Shown here: piece by piece, positions 43,365-53,959 of the stretch
Layout: each line of letters begins with the position of its first letter
How positions within the stretch are numbered: position 1 is the stretch's first letter
Assembly (NCBI GenBank): GCA_963921935.1
Contig: OY998175.1
Span: forward strand, 152,883,309-152,947,308
DNA length: 64,000 nt
Direction: 5' to 3'
Origin: Galeruca laticollis
Lineage: Eukaryota > Arthropoda > Insecta > Coleoptera > Chrysomelidae
The notes under the pieces: model-generated
What the model was told of the DNA's origin: nothing
The model's input: only the letters and a program-made list of their open reading frames with translations
Databases searched by the model: none
Made by a program: the position numbers and the translations under genes

Positions 43365-44365
43365 AACTTTTAAATATTATGGGGTACAGCCAAAATGTAT
43401 GGGTGGTTAAGAAAATTCGATTTTTACTATACCAAGCTTTCGATAATTTTATTATTATCTTTTTCAAGGCTAAAATACAATTTTGTTAAACTAAAAAACA
43501 AGGTTTATGTTTTATATAAGTATAACTTACTAGTAAATTGAATAAATTCTTGAAGGATATCAAAATTGATAACATTATTATGATTTCAGTTTCATATAAT
43601 TACAAAACACTGATATCAATTGCTGAGAACGTTGTCTGTAGTATCAAGGAATAAAAATTTTTTGAAATGATTGATCAGTCATAGTTTTTTTGACTTTTTT
43701 TGATAACAGTGACGACTGACAACGTTAAGGTTTAAGGTTAAATACCTTAACTTACACTAACTTTTTTATCTAGTGTGAAATTACATCTTGTCATTCATAT
43801 ATTAATGACAAATGTAAATTTAAAGGTTAAAGGTTAAATGTTGAATATCCTGATTAACACTAACATGTAGATTTAGTATAAATTTTCATTATATTCAACC
43901 TTTAACCTTTAAATTTACATTTGTCATTAATATATGAATGACAAGATGTAATTTCACACTAGATAAAAAAGTTAGTGTAAGTTAAGGTATTTAACCTTAA
44001 ACCTTAACGTTGTCAGTCGTCACTGTTATCAAAAAAAGTCAAAAAAACTATGACTGATCAATCATTTCAAAAAATTTTTATTCCTTGATACTACAGACAA
44101 CGTTCTCAGCAATTGATATCAGTGTTTTGTAATTATATGAAACTGAAATCATAATAATGTTATCAATTTTGATATCCTTCAAGAATTTATTCAATTTACT
44201 AGTAAGTTTTACTTATATAAAACATAAACCTTGTTTTTTAGTTTAACAAAATTGTATTTTAGCCTTGAAAAAGATAATAATAAAATTATCGAAAGCTTGG
44301 TATAGTGAAAATCGAATTTTCTTAACCACCCATACATTTTGGCTGTACCCCATAATATTTAAAAG

Positions 44366-44367
<2 letters not shown>
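43365..44367. repeat. 1-kb near-perfect palindrome with hammerhead-like motifs
   Basis: Arms 43365-43848 and 43891-44367 are inverted copies with very few differences, round a 42-bp spacer. Near each outer end lies AGCCTTGAAAAAGATAATAA TAAAATTATCGAAAGCTTGG (plus strand at 44261-44300; complement in the left arm), aligned with the relic at 55831-55870. (AT)n runs adjoin on both sides (43277-43322, 44367-44410). No coding frame. Likely a dimer of PLE-type terminal repeats. Confidence 0.9.

Positions 44368-44410
<43 letters not shown>
44367..44410. repeat. (TA)n microsatellite
   Basis: About 42 bp of TA between the palindrome and the inverted PLE. Confidence 0.95.
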
Positions 44411-44413
<3 letters not shown>

Positions 44414-44470
44414 TGAAAAATATCTTTTTGGTGATTGCAGCAAAAGAGGAAAAATACACTGTATTCAATT

Positions 44471-44510
44471 CTCCAAGCTTTCGTAAATCTTTATTTACAT
44501 CATCAGGGAA
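44471..44510 (-). ncRNA. Hammerhead-like ribozyme, left PLE arm
   Basis: Complement of the right-arm motif, in the sense direction of the GIY-YIG frame and downstream of it. CTGATGA and GAAA are both kept. Confidence 0.6.
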
Positions 44511-45258
44511 CTACAATAAGGAAAGAAAAACATAAATTATAAAAAGTGTTCTTACAAACATTTCTACAACTTACATTGATCGAGATTGCATCATAGATCT
44601 TGAATACAGGAAAAGTGTACAACAGCAAGTCATTAGAGAAATAGGTCCAGTCGGCAATACATTTGCCTACTACTGGTTCAAATTTAAAACATTATTAAAA
44701 AGTAAAAAGTTAAAACATTAAAAATCGTGAATCCACACACCCACGCGGACTTGTGAGAATAATGGCGGAAACTGAAAATGTCAGGTTAAGTACAACATTC
44801 ATCATTACTAAATGAATGAAAAGAATCGATCTTTGCAATGACGCGAGACACTGAAACAATCGAATTGAAACTTTCAAGAGAATACCGGGGTGGTACCAAA
44901 ATTATGGAACTGTTGTGAAATATCACTCCAATGAAATTCTCATTAACGAGAATTAATATGTAATTATTGATGTTATTTATTATTATTACTATTATTATGG
45001 ATCTTTTAATAAAGGGGGAACACCTACCATGATGACACAAGTAGGAAACTAGTGAGAATTATTAATATTATCATTATTATTATTATTGTTATTAATATGA
45101 AGACAATTGTGTTTATCAAGCGTAAGGAGGAGGGAGTAGAGATTACTCAAATTCTGAATGTCAGTCTTCTTATTCATACAACCTTCTTCTTGGAAGATGA
45201 AAGCCATTTCCAAAAACAATCTTTTGTTATAACTTCTCTCACGAGAAAGGATTTTAAC

Positions 45259-45492
45259 TCATTCAAAATCAATGACATGATCCAACGAGGAGACATGATT
45301 AGCCAGAGAACATCTTTCAGGATGTAACCTTATATCACTTTTATGGAGGGATACACGGCTAGAAATTTTTTGGGAGGTTTGACCAATATATGAGAGGCCA
45401 CAACTGTTACAACATAGCTTATAAACAACATTACTACAATCCACGACAGGTATCTTGTCTTTCAAAGTACTATAAATTGACTTAACAATCAA
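45259..45492 (-). pseudogene. GIY-YIG endonuclease fragment of a PLE
   Basis: KIPVVDCSNVVYKLCCNSCG LSYIGQTSQKISSRV followed by SLANHVSSLDHVIDFE. The paired cysteines and YIGQT strand are those of PLE GIY-YIG nucleases. Only the last 77 codons remain, so this copy is severely 5'-truncated. It is a different PLE family from the one at 15655. Confidence 0.85.
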
Positions 45493-46106
45493 GGAACTCC
45501 TGCAGGCAAACCTAACATTCTGTAAGTATTGTGAAAAAATCCTAGTTTCTCACTAGTCTCACTAGTTTCCTACTTGTGTCATCATGGTAGGTGTTCCCCC
45601 TTTATTATAAGATCCATAATAATATTAATAATAATAATAAATAACATCAATAATCACATATTAATTCTCGTTAATGAGAATTTCATTGGAGTGATATTTC
45701 ACAACAGTTCCATAATTTTGGTACCACCCCGGTATTCTCTTGAAAGTTTCAATTCGATTGTTTCAGTGTCTCGCGTCATTGCAAAGATCGATTCTTTTCA
45801 TTCATTTAGTAATGATGAATGTTGTACTTAACCTGACATTTTCAGTTTCCGCCATTATTCTCACAAGTCCGCGTGGGTGTGTGGATTCACGATTTTTAAT
45901 GTTTTAACTTTTTACTTTTTAATAATGTTTTAAATTTGAACCAGTAGTAGGCAAATGTATTGCCAACTGGACCTATTTCTCTAATGACTTGCTGTTGTAC
46001 ACTTTTCCTGTATTCAAGATCTATGATGCAATCTCGATCAATGTAAGTTGTAGAAATGTTTGTAAGAACACTTTTTATAATTTATGTTTTTCTTTCCTTA
46101 TTCTAG

Positions 46107-46150
46107 TTCCCTGATGATGTAAATAAAGATTTACGAAAGCTTGGAGAATT
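46107..46150 (+). ncRNA. Hammerhead-like ribozyme, right PLE arm
   Basis: TTCC, then CTGATGA (46111-46117), stem II GTAAAT/ATTTAC with an AAAG loop, GAAA (46135-46138), then GCTT and GGAGAA. Stem I could pair TTCC with GGAG. Stem III would be reduced to two pairs, with cleavage after CTT, a permitted but weak NUH site. The same motif lies on the minus strand at 44471-44510. Confidence 0.6.
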
Positions 46151-46634
46151 GAATAGAGTGTATTTTTCCTCTTTTGCTGCAATCCCCAAAAAGATATTTT
46201 TCAATTTGTGTTCTAATTGATCAGCAACGATCACGGCGTTTTTCGCTTTTTCAGACCTAACACATATAAACTTCGGGCGTGTTTCTTTCACGTTACGAAG
46301 ATTTTCAGCGTTCGGTAAATTCCGTCCCCATTTAACGCGTTGAGGTCAACGATGGACACCAGCCCGATTTGCTATTTTGGATTTCGCAGTGATGTAGGTA
46401 CTTGCTGCGAAATAACGTTTACACGGTTGTTTTGAAAAACGTTTACACGGGATCTTGAAACATTTTAGGTAAATTTTATTTAAGAGAAATACTTAATATT
46501 AGTATTTAATACTATACTATGTGTATAGTATATTTTATTTTTTTATATATCTATTTAAATATTTTTTTAAATTATTTTTAAATGGGAGGTCATTGACCCA
46601 ATGACCTAATGGAGGAGCCGCCACTGATATAATT

Positions 46635-47839
46635 AATAGGTAAGAAGTTAAAACTAAATGCAGAAAGACAATAATTCAAAACTTTTTTTTTGCGTTGGAT
46701 TCCATTGGTAAACTTATCTGTAGACCCGTTAATTTCCTTTTATTACTGTTCCCCCAGTATACATATTGCAATATATTGTTAAATACAAGACAGCAACTGT
46801 TTTGCAGACTTTTTGACAACTTCGTCCACATTTTAGCAAATGAGATAGAGTATAATGGTGCATTTTGGAAATAAAGTTTGCTATCCTCCAGTAAGGTTAG
46901 ACAGTTTTCTAAGCAGTTCTATTCCCCTGTCTTGTCATCGGCTATGGAATAACTATATATGGTTGCTTCTAATCTTGTAATTCCATGTTCTCTGGCTAAA
47001 GTGTTGGAAAATGTGTCGTCTTTTAATCTCTTATCTGGACAGTTTAAAACATTAATTATATGGTTACCAGTGCACTTGTTAACACCAGGACTTGTTACTT
47101 GGCAAATAAATTTGTTATAAATGTTAACTGGCGTTAGAAGTTAACCATGTAAGGCAATCAATTCCGAATGTATTATTTACAATTCTCCCGATACATTCCA
47201 TGTTTACGAAAGTTAAAGTTACTTGTTAAGTAGTTTGTCATTTCTTCTTTCTTAGACACCCCACAGAAGTCTTCAGTAATATCGAGGTCTACAAGAGAAT
47301 AGTCTTCTTTTTGTAATTGTTTTAATAAGCCGGGTAATTCTTTTAACAGTGTTTCCACATTTACATCTGTTAGTTCCACTTTGTATGGTATACATACAGG
47401 TTTATCATATTTTTTCGTAATTATTTCCATACTTTCTCCAAGAACTTCTCGAACACCTTTGGCCATCTGATAGTCGCTGTGCAAGAAGAAGGGTAGCTTG
47501 GCTTTAACTTCGTGTTTTGCAGAAACGAGGTCGCCAAATTTCTCTCGGAGTTAATTGTTAAACGAGCCACAAATTTCCGTTTTTTACAAGTCCACTTCCT
47601 CCATTACAGTCTTCCGAACCGCATAACTTTACTACCATTATATTGCCACAAAATGGATCCATTATCGGTCTAAGTGCCTCTCTCGGTAGCTCTTCTCCTT
47701 CCTTGTAGTCGATATTTCCAATATCCGTAATTAGATTGCCTATATTTTCTGTTAGTAACCATGTTCCGAATCTTTCGTTAGTCGGTTTAACCTTTCTCCC
47801 ATATAACTCGCTTACATTGTAATCTCCGTTGGATGACAT
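46635..47839 (-). pseudogene. Unknown ORF of long-TIR element, 5' part
   Basis: From the ATG at 47839: MSSNGDYNVSELYGRKVKPT, FGTWLLTENIGNLITDIGNI, MDPFCGNIMVVKLCGSEDCN. After a frameshift: FFLHSDYQMAKGVREVLGES, YSLVDLDITEDFCGVSKKEE and MTNYLTSNFNFRKHGMYREN. Then, with more breaks, IDCLTWL, FICQVTSPGVNKCTGNHIIN, NTLAREHGITRLEATIYSYS, LLEDSKLYFQNAPLYSISFA and VLNYCLSAFSFNFLPINY, where the hAT insertion lies. I do not recognise the family. DLDITxDF followed by a helix and a later TRLE motif is vaguely reminiscent of replication-initiator proteins, but this is only a resemblance. It joins 38458-39403 in frame. Confidence 0.6.
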
Positions 47840-47981
47840 GTTAACACTTCTACGATCTACCGGTCGCTAAACTGGGTATTGCTTTAGACGCTCTTATTTA
47901 TAGCAATCGTGGAAATAAGTTCGGTTATCTTCGGAGAGTATTGCATAACAAAAGTACATAATGTGACAAACCCGCGACATA

Positions 47982-48357
47982 AGCTGCGGAAGGTGGCAAA
48001 AAGGATGGTGAGGCGACAGGAGTGGGGGTCGTGGAAGGTGAGGTAATCTAAAATTTTACTTTTCTATTTTATTTATTATTTTGCGATAACATGTTTGTTT
48101 ATTCAATTGTTTTTTATTTTGTCTTACTCTACGCCAGTTTTCTTAATACACATGACTTTATCAGCTTACTGAGCAGGGTGACGTCACCAGTATACATAGC
48201 ACAAGGTGGATGACATGCGCAAAAGATGGCTGACGGCCGCCTCATGATTGACGCATGCGCAGATCGAATTGAGTTAAAAATGAACACGATGGATCTTGAC
48301 AATTTCCCATGTTATTTTACATAAGGAATGAGCCAGAACCCGCCCAGCTCCTTTACT
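47982..48357. repeat. Right long TIR
   Basis: Inverted partner of 37703-38102, with scattered substitutions. Confidence 0.85.
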
Positions 48358-48363
48358 CATATT

Positions 48364-48945
48364 CATCATAAATAAGGAGCATATCAACATACCCACTAGC
48401 AGTAAAAAGGGAAGGCATTTCGTATTACCGCAGAACAAATTAGTACAGTCTGACAGTTAATGACAAATCTATTAATACTACAGAGTTTTGACCAAATGCT
48501 TTCAATCGTTCTGCTACTTTTCAATCTACTACTGCGGAAAAATATGAGAAAAATAAATACCTATTTAAATTTTACTCCTAAATCTAAATATGGCTGTTGC
48601 TCATTTTAGACGTTTGTCATAATCATCGTGGGATAAAGGATATTGAAGTACCAGTAGTTCTTAATTAAATCGTTTTAGACAAGTATGAAATTTGTTGGAA
48701 TCGTTTTATCAGGAGGAATATAGAAATGACAAAATATACAGGTTTTTCCATTAATAATTTTGATTCTGATGAAACGTGACCGAAAACAAAAAAGTAACAT
48801 AATATAAAAAACAGTTGCCCCAATTGCATTCATTTACAACCCCAAAATTACAATTCTCTACTACTTTCGAGTTCCTTAATCGTCGTGGGACACCCTGTAT
48901 TTATCTTAACTAATTCATAAATATATTTGATTTGATATTTTTTAG
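48364..48945. other. No recognisable gene; probably intron upstream of PHD exon
   Basis: AT-rich, no domain. It ends in a T-rich tract and TTTTTTAG, an acceptor for the next exon. Confidence 0.4.
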
Positions 48946-49154
48946 GTCAACTCCAAAACCAATTAAAAATAGAAGAAATTCCGAAATGTGGAGAGTGTAA
49001 ACAGGAAGCAGTAGGAAAATCAGTTATAAACTGTGATAAAGGATGTGGGAAACCGTTCCATACCTCTTGCGTTCGATTATCACGACAAAATTTAGATCTG
49101 TTAAAAATCATTGATGGTGCAACCTGGTTTTGCACGAAATGTAGAAATAAATGA
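48946..49154 (+). CDS. PHD-finger exon (last exon)
   Basis: After an AG acceptor at 48944-48945 the frame reads QLQNQLKIEEIPKCGECKQE and on through INCDKGCGKPFHTSCVRLSR to WFCTKCRNK and a stop. The spacing C-x2-C, C-x4-C, H-x4-C, C-x2-C is the C4HC3 PHD finger, which reads histone tails in chromatin proteins. Upstream exons are not identified. Similar fingers end the ORF1 of some insect retroelements and the pogo transposase at 9168, so a transposon origin is possible. A polyadenylation signal (AATAAA) lies near 49272. Confidence 0.65.
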
Positions 49155-50131
49155 AATTAACAACTGATAAAGTTAAGTAAAATAGAAATTGGAGCCAAAA
49201 ATAAATATGGGAAATGTTTGCTTGTCTACCTCAAGTAATAATTCAGAATTTTAAAATATTTTTTGTATCAGATAATAAACATTTTGTTATCATTACTATT
49301 ATCTTTATTTCTCTCCTCAAACCGCAGGGTCTGGATTAGAGTAGAGAATTTTAAAGAGACAAAATGCAGTCGTTTTAAACCTTAGTGAGAATCTAACCTA
49401 TAGTTAGCAAAGTCACATTACTCCATGAAGGTCGGAGGTCAAGTTTTTCTCCATTGGAGAGGTTTCAAACCATGCTGACTGAATCCATTTATACATAAGC
49501 TCTAGCTCATACCATTCGTCCGTTGAAGATTAAAACGGATGGACAGACAAAGCCAGAATGTGTTTAGAATCTAATGATCAAAAGATTCACAATTATATAG
49601 TGCGGAATAAATGCAGTAGCTCCAATTTTGCATTTTTCCAGAAAATCCTGAGAGGCGTCATTTCTAATTCTAAAAAGACATCTTGCAATGTAAAAATGTT
49701 ATCCTTAAATTCAAGCGACAGCTGCAATCCCTAAATCCTCAAATTGGCAGTAGGGGTTTGTGATACTTCATTTGGAAGGTCTTTTCAAACTCTCTTCAAA
49801 ACCACAATGGTTTTATATTTAAATGCAGAAATAAACAAGAAAAAAACTTGTGGGTGATAGGGAGAAACAGAGTGCAGATTAGATTAGAATTGAGTACAAC
49901 ATATAGTAGACGCAAAAAATCGGAGAGCGACAAAAAGTTTCAAAATGTAGAACAGGGAAGTTAATGTGAAGAAAACTAAAATAATGAGATAAACAGGATA
50001 AAATGAATAAATACAAAATTCGAAGAAGTACCAATATTTAAATAGGGCATAATGATAAGCAATAAAGGAGAAAGACCAGTTGATGTAACCAGCACATGAC
50101 TTCAACTTATGTAATGAGGCTATCAGTTTTC
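49155..50131. other. No recognisable gene
   Basis: Nothing beyond short shadow frames. Ends at the target duplication of the second hAT. Confidence 0.45.
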
Positions 50132-50447
50132 ATCTAACACAGGGGCGGATCTAGAGGTTGGACCTCCCCCCCTTTTGTTATTTTTTATACCTTTTTGGCC
50201 AAAAAACTATAACGCAATTATTTATTTAATTTTTTTATCACAAAGTTGTAGATAATTTAATGTGCGAGAGTCCAATGTTATGTGCATCATATTAATAATA
50301 AAATATCTATCTTCACGCTTATAACCATAGTAATGCCTCGAAACACGACATGCAGGCCGCCGGTAGGTAGTTTTAATCTGAGCGACGATATGGCAACCCT
50401 ATAATTCTTGGAATTACGTCTACGCTGGGCAACTGACCCTGACTACA

Positions 50448-52169
50448 ATGGTTGAGAGAGGGGGAGGGAGGAGGCAAGGTAGTAAAGTTCGGAACCTTAA
50501 AGTAAATGATGGCAATTTTCGTGAGTTAGTTCGCTTCAGAGTGGAAGCTGGAGACGCAACTATTGCTCATCACATCGAGAATGCCCCAAACAATGCCAAG
50601 TATACAAGCAAAACTATTCAAAATTAACTCATTAGTTGCTGTGCTGAACACGTAACGAACAAGCAAATGATTTAGTATTATCTTTGATGAAACTACTGAC
50701 ATCTCGCATCAGTCACAGTTGACCTTTGCCCTAAGATATGTGTATGCTGGAGAAATCCAAGAATATTTTGTTGGTTTTCTGAATCCAAGGAAAGAGAAGA
50801 TAAGTGAAGATCAAGATCTTGATCAAAGCAACCACGAAGTTGGGGACAGTCCACTTACAGGTGAGACTATCGGAAAAATAGTTCTATAGTTCCTTGGTGA
50901 ACATGGGCTCATGAAGTGTTATTGTGTAGGGGTGGCTACTGATGGCTGCAGCACTATAGTGTCAGAGGCGAAGGGGGCTGTTTCTTTCATATTGAAAGAG
51001 TGCAAGAATGCTACTTACTCTGTGCTTGTTTTAACCATGCTTTGAACCTATCTATATATCCAAGTCAGCGAATGTTATCCATGCCAAGCGATGTCTGGGT
51101 GTCATTGGATTTTTCACCGCATCGTTAAAGCGAAATAGTGTGTTGAAAGAATAATATCTTTCACACACAGACAGCTTATTGGACTTTGTGAAACACGCCG
51201 GATTGAAAGACAAGTAAATATTTTCTTCTTCCCAAAGTCTTTGAGCGGCATGAACGACGCCATTGTCAGAGTTTCTAATTGGGATGAAGCTTTCAACTAC
51301 GGCTCATGCTCTCCATATTTCCCTAAAGGATTCTTCCTTTATAGTCTCGATAGTCTGTTTAGCTAACATCTTGGCCATAACTTTGTCTCTCAGCAGGCTA
51401 TGTTAAAAGAAGAGTGTCGACATCACACTTGCTCAAAACACCGTGAAGGAAACTATTGAGCTTCTTGAAGAAAAACAGACAAAAAAGTGATATAGTGTTT
51501 CACTCTTTATTTGTTGATTCCGAAGAGTTAGCTTCGATGTTAGATGCTAATTTAACTGTACCGCGAGTAGTAAACAGGCAAAATTCAACGAGACAATTAC
51601 AGAACAATCTCTCCTGAAGAACACTTCTCATTTTCAGTATTCAACCCGATATTGGATCATGTGATCAATGATATTAAAGAGAGATTTTCTTCGGCATCTA
51701 ACTTGTCCCTGTTCATTCCAGCGGAAAAAATGGGACTAAAAAAAGTTGAAACAGAAGTCAGGAAGCTGCATGAAATTGCAAATCAGTACTCTTTGGCGGT
51801 CGGTTCGAGGCAGATTTTAGAGGGAGAGTTCATTCATTGGACAAAAAAGTGGCAATCTGCCAAATATCTTGCCAACAAAGGGCCCGAGAGTGCCTTAGAT
51901 GCATTAAAAGCATGTCTCAAAGACATTTATCCAAATATCAACAGCTTACTCCAAATCCTGTGTTCTCTACCAGTCAGTGTGGCTTCTGCAGAGAGGTACT
52001 TCCGTACGATAAGATAAGTAAAAGACTGTATGAGAAGCACTACAGCTGAAGACCGACTGGACTTGCCCTGATGTACATCCACAGTAATATTGTAAAGACA
52101 ATTGACCATGATAGATTAATTAATGCATTTGCAAAAAAGAACCGCAGAAGATTGGATCTCGTTTTGTAA
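50448..52169 (+). pseudogene. hAT transposase (ZMYM1-like)
   Basis: Readable as NDGNFRELVRFRVEAGDATI, NAPNNAKYTSKTIQN, FDETTDISHQSQLTFALRYV (first Asp), FVGFLNPRK, VGVATDGCSTIVSEAKG (second Asp), TYSVLVLTML, a decayed middle, then the open C-terminus (51652-52017) ILDHVINDIKERFSSASNLS, LLQILCSLPVSVASAERYFR TIR, and MYIHSNIVKTIDHD, the dimerisation part. The N-terminal finger is poorly preserved and there are many stops from 50630 to 51600. Dead in this copy. Confidence 0.85.
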
Positions 52170-52376
52170 ATATTGTAAAATAAAGGTCAGATTTCATCAT
52201 TTTGTGTCTTAATTGTTTTTATCGTATCATTGAAGATTAAGACATTTTTATATGAAATCTTTATTAGTAATTATTAACATCATAAACGTATGAAAACTTA
52301 CATAAAACATTAGTTACCATAATTAAAAACGTTACTTACTAAACCATAATACGTTAGATACTAAATAATATTAGAA

Positions 52377-53486
52377 CTAGTTTTCATGAACATGTAAAAC
52401 AATATTTTGACAGTTTTCAAATTTGATGGATACACCTTTGCCTTTAGCGTCCACTACCATAGGTATATCCTCTGAAGATTGATTAGTGACCGAGCCAGCA
52501 CTCTTTTCGATTTCATGCGCTTCCACAGTTCGGAAAACATCGCCGATTTGATTTTTGTGAATTTTTGTCACACTTTCTTCCAAATACCCTTTAGCAACCT
52601 TCGCCGATTCCCATCCACCAAGTTCTTGTAGGTCTAATATATCTCCTCCAACATTCACAAGAAAATTTGCCGAAGATCTTCTAATGCAGTGACCAGTATA
52701 CATATTGGGATTTTCAAGTGAGAGATACTCAGCTATTTTTTGAGGTATTTTGGAGAAGAAATGAATTCCGCAGGGCTGCACCGTACATTTTCCCTTTCTA
52801 TATGATACAAACAATCTTCGGTGAGTAACATGGACTGGTCTTAAAATTGCGTACTTTTTAAATTAAAGCACAGTATTGACTTCGCCGTCAAATACCACAG
52901 CAAAAATCCGTTTCTTGTGGGTTTTTGAGTCGGGAATAGTAACAATCAACTTATCTTCTAAAACTTCAACATCTTCCGTGGGCATCTTCACTAATTCATC
53001 AGTTCGACAGGCTCCTCCGATTTCAATTACAAAAGCCACTTTCATCATTAACAACTCCTCGTCTGGGGCAGAACGCACAAATTCGTTGACTTGTTCTCTT
53101 ATAAATACTTTTGATGTTTTTGCTTTATATCCAACGTTTTTCTTCTTGATGAAACGTATTAAGGCATCGTATTTATCGATTTCTACTCTTTCCTTCAGTT
53201 CTAAAGTCGCTCGTAACATGGATTATTTCGGCCATAAGGATGAAGCAGAATATTCCTCAGAGAGTTTCGCGAAATATGCCAGCAATACAGTTTCTTCTGC
53301 ACCTTGAACATGTACTTTGTTTCGCCACTCACAAAATTGCCGATATTCTTTTTCATAATGTATTTTAGATTTGTCCGGAAGCAAGTTCAACCTTATAGTG
53401 TTGGCTGCAGCTAATATATCGTCAGGAATATCGAAATATTGCATGCTTTTAAAGATTACTTTTTGAAATGATAAATGAAATGACAT
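52377..53486 (-). pseudogene. Crypton-type tyrosine recombinase with two in-frame TAA codons
   Basis: A single minus-strand frame of 370 codons from the ATG at 53486. N-terminal core-binding region: YFDIPDDILAAANTIRLNLL, YEKEYRQFCEWRNK, VLLAYFAKLSE. Catalytic part: GGACRTDELVKMP (Arg I), GHCIRRSSANFLVNVGGD (His-x-x-Arg), LGGWESAKVAKGYLEES (Trp in the His/Trp position, then the nucleophile Tyr). Two TAA codons (53223-53225 and 52863-52865) interrupt it but the frame is otherwise unbroken. It matches the recombinases of insect Cryptons. It lies wholly inside a hAT, between the transposase stop and the right TIR, as a nested insertion or as cargo. Confidence 0.88.
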
Positions 53487-53959
53487 AAAACCGTTTTGTT
53501 TGCATTTTCGTATCGCCGTTGTCAATGATACGATAAAGCTTTGAATGTAACTTGATTATTAGCGATTTAACACCGTCTCGGACATTGAAAGGTGACTCGG
53601 CTATCGCCTCGTGACCTAGCAATGTCCTCGACTATTATAAATCGCATAATAATCTCGTTACATTGATAGCTATTACTGAATCCCTCATAGGTACAAGAAA
53701 CTATTATATCATTTTTTTACAATATTTCAATGCACATTTTTTGTAGATTAACATTCTTGAATTCTCGGCGGTACCAAATTAGGTGGGTGAGTGAGTGCGT
53801 TGTTAGCGTTTTTGATACGCTAGTTATTAAACCATATGATCATATGTTTTAGCAGACGATTTTGAGTGTTAACAGTTTTTGGCACCGGTATAGTGTTTAA
53901 GTTAACAAGCCGCTCCCCCCCCCTCTTAAATTTTCTCTAGATTCGCCCCTGATCTAACA

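Larger units (their letters stand above)
44410..46207. mobile_element. Inverted Penelope-like element: 650-bp inverted arms around a GIY-YIG fragment
   Basis: Arms 44410-45056 and 45558-46207 are near-identical inverted copies; the 501-bp spacer holds the end of a PLE ORF (45259-45492, minus). Relative to that ORF the left arm is the normal 3' terminal repeat and the right arm an inverted copy. A hammerhead-like motif is present in each arm. Confidence 0.88.
39412..46626 (-). mobile_element. hAT transposon (ZMYM1-like) with several internal insertions
   Basis: Ends CAATGGCGGCTCGTGG and, inverted, CAGTGGCGGCTCCTCC, with a perfect 8-bp duplication ATATAATT (39404-39411, 46627-46634). The transposase is on the minus strand (43252 to 39733). 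It is swollen to 7.2 kb by a non-LTR RNase H fragment, a 1-kb palindrome and an inverted PLE. Confidence 0.93.
37703..48357 (-). mobile_element. Long-TIR DNA element (3.4 kb) with unknown ORF, split by a hAT
   Basis: Inverted repeats of about 380-400 bp (37703-38102 and 47982-48357) begin AGTAAAGG. GATATT (37697-37702) and CATATT (48358-48363) flank it as an imperfect 6-bp, or exact 5-bp, duplication. Removing the hAT insertion (39412-46626 plus one 8-bp duplication) leaves about 3.43 kb and one minus-strand ORF running almost from TIR to TIR. The terminal sequence and duplication length recall Polinton/Maverick, but the element is much shorter and none of the polymerase, integrase, protease or ATPase genes of that group are seen. 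Confidence 0.8.
50140..53951 (+). mobile_element. Complete hAT transposon carrying a tyrosine recombinase
   Basis: Terminal inverted repeats CAGGGGCGGATCTAG (50140) and CTAGATTCGCCCCTG (ending 53951). Perfect 8-bp duplication ATCTAACA (50132-50139, 53952-53959). The hAT transposase is on the plus strand (50448-52169) and a Crypton-type recombinase on the minus strand (52377-53486), facing each other. Confidence 0.95.

Noticed and set aside
44786..45831. Two near-identical frames starting MCHHGRC on opposite strands
   Set aside because: They are the two inverted PLE arms; no domain, no independent support.
37703..48357. Polinton/Maverick assignment
   Set aside because: AGT terminus, long TIR and possible 6-bp duplication fit, but polymerase B, integrase, protease, ATPase and capsid genes are all absent and the element is only 3.4 kb after removing the hAT.
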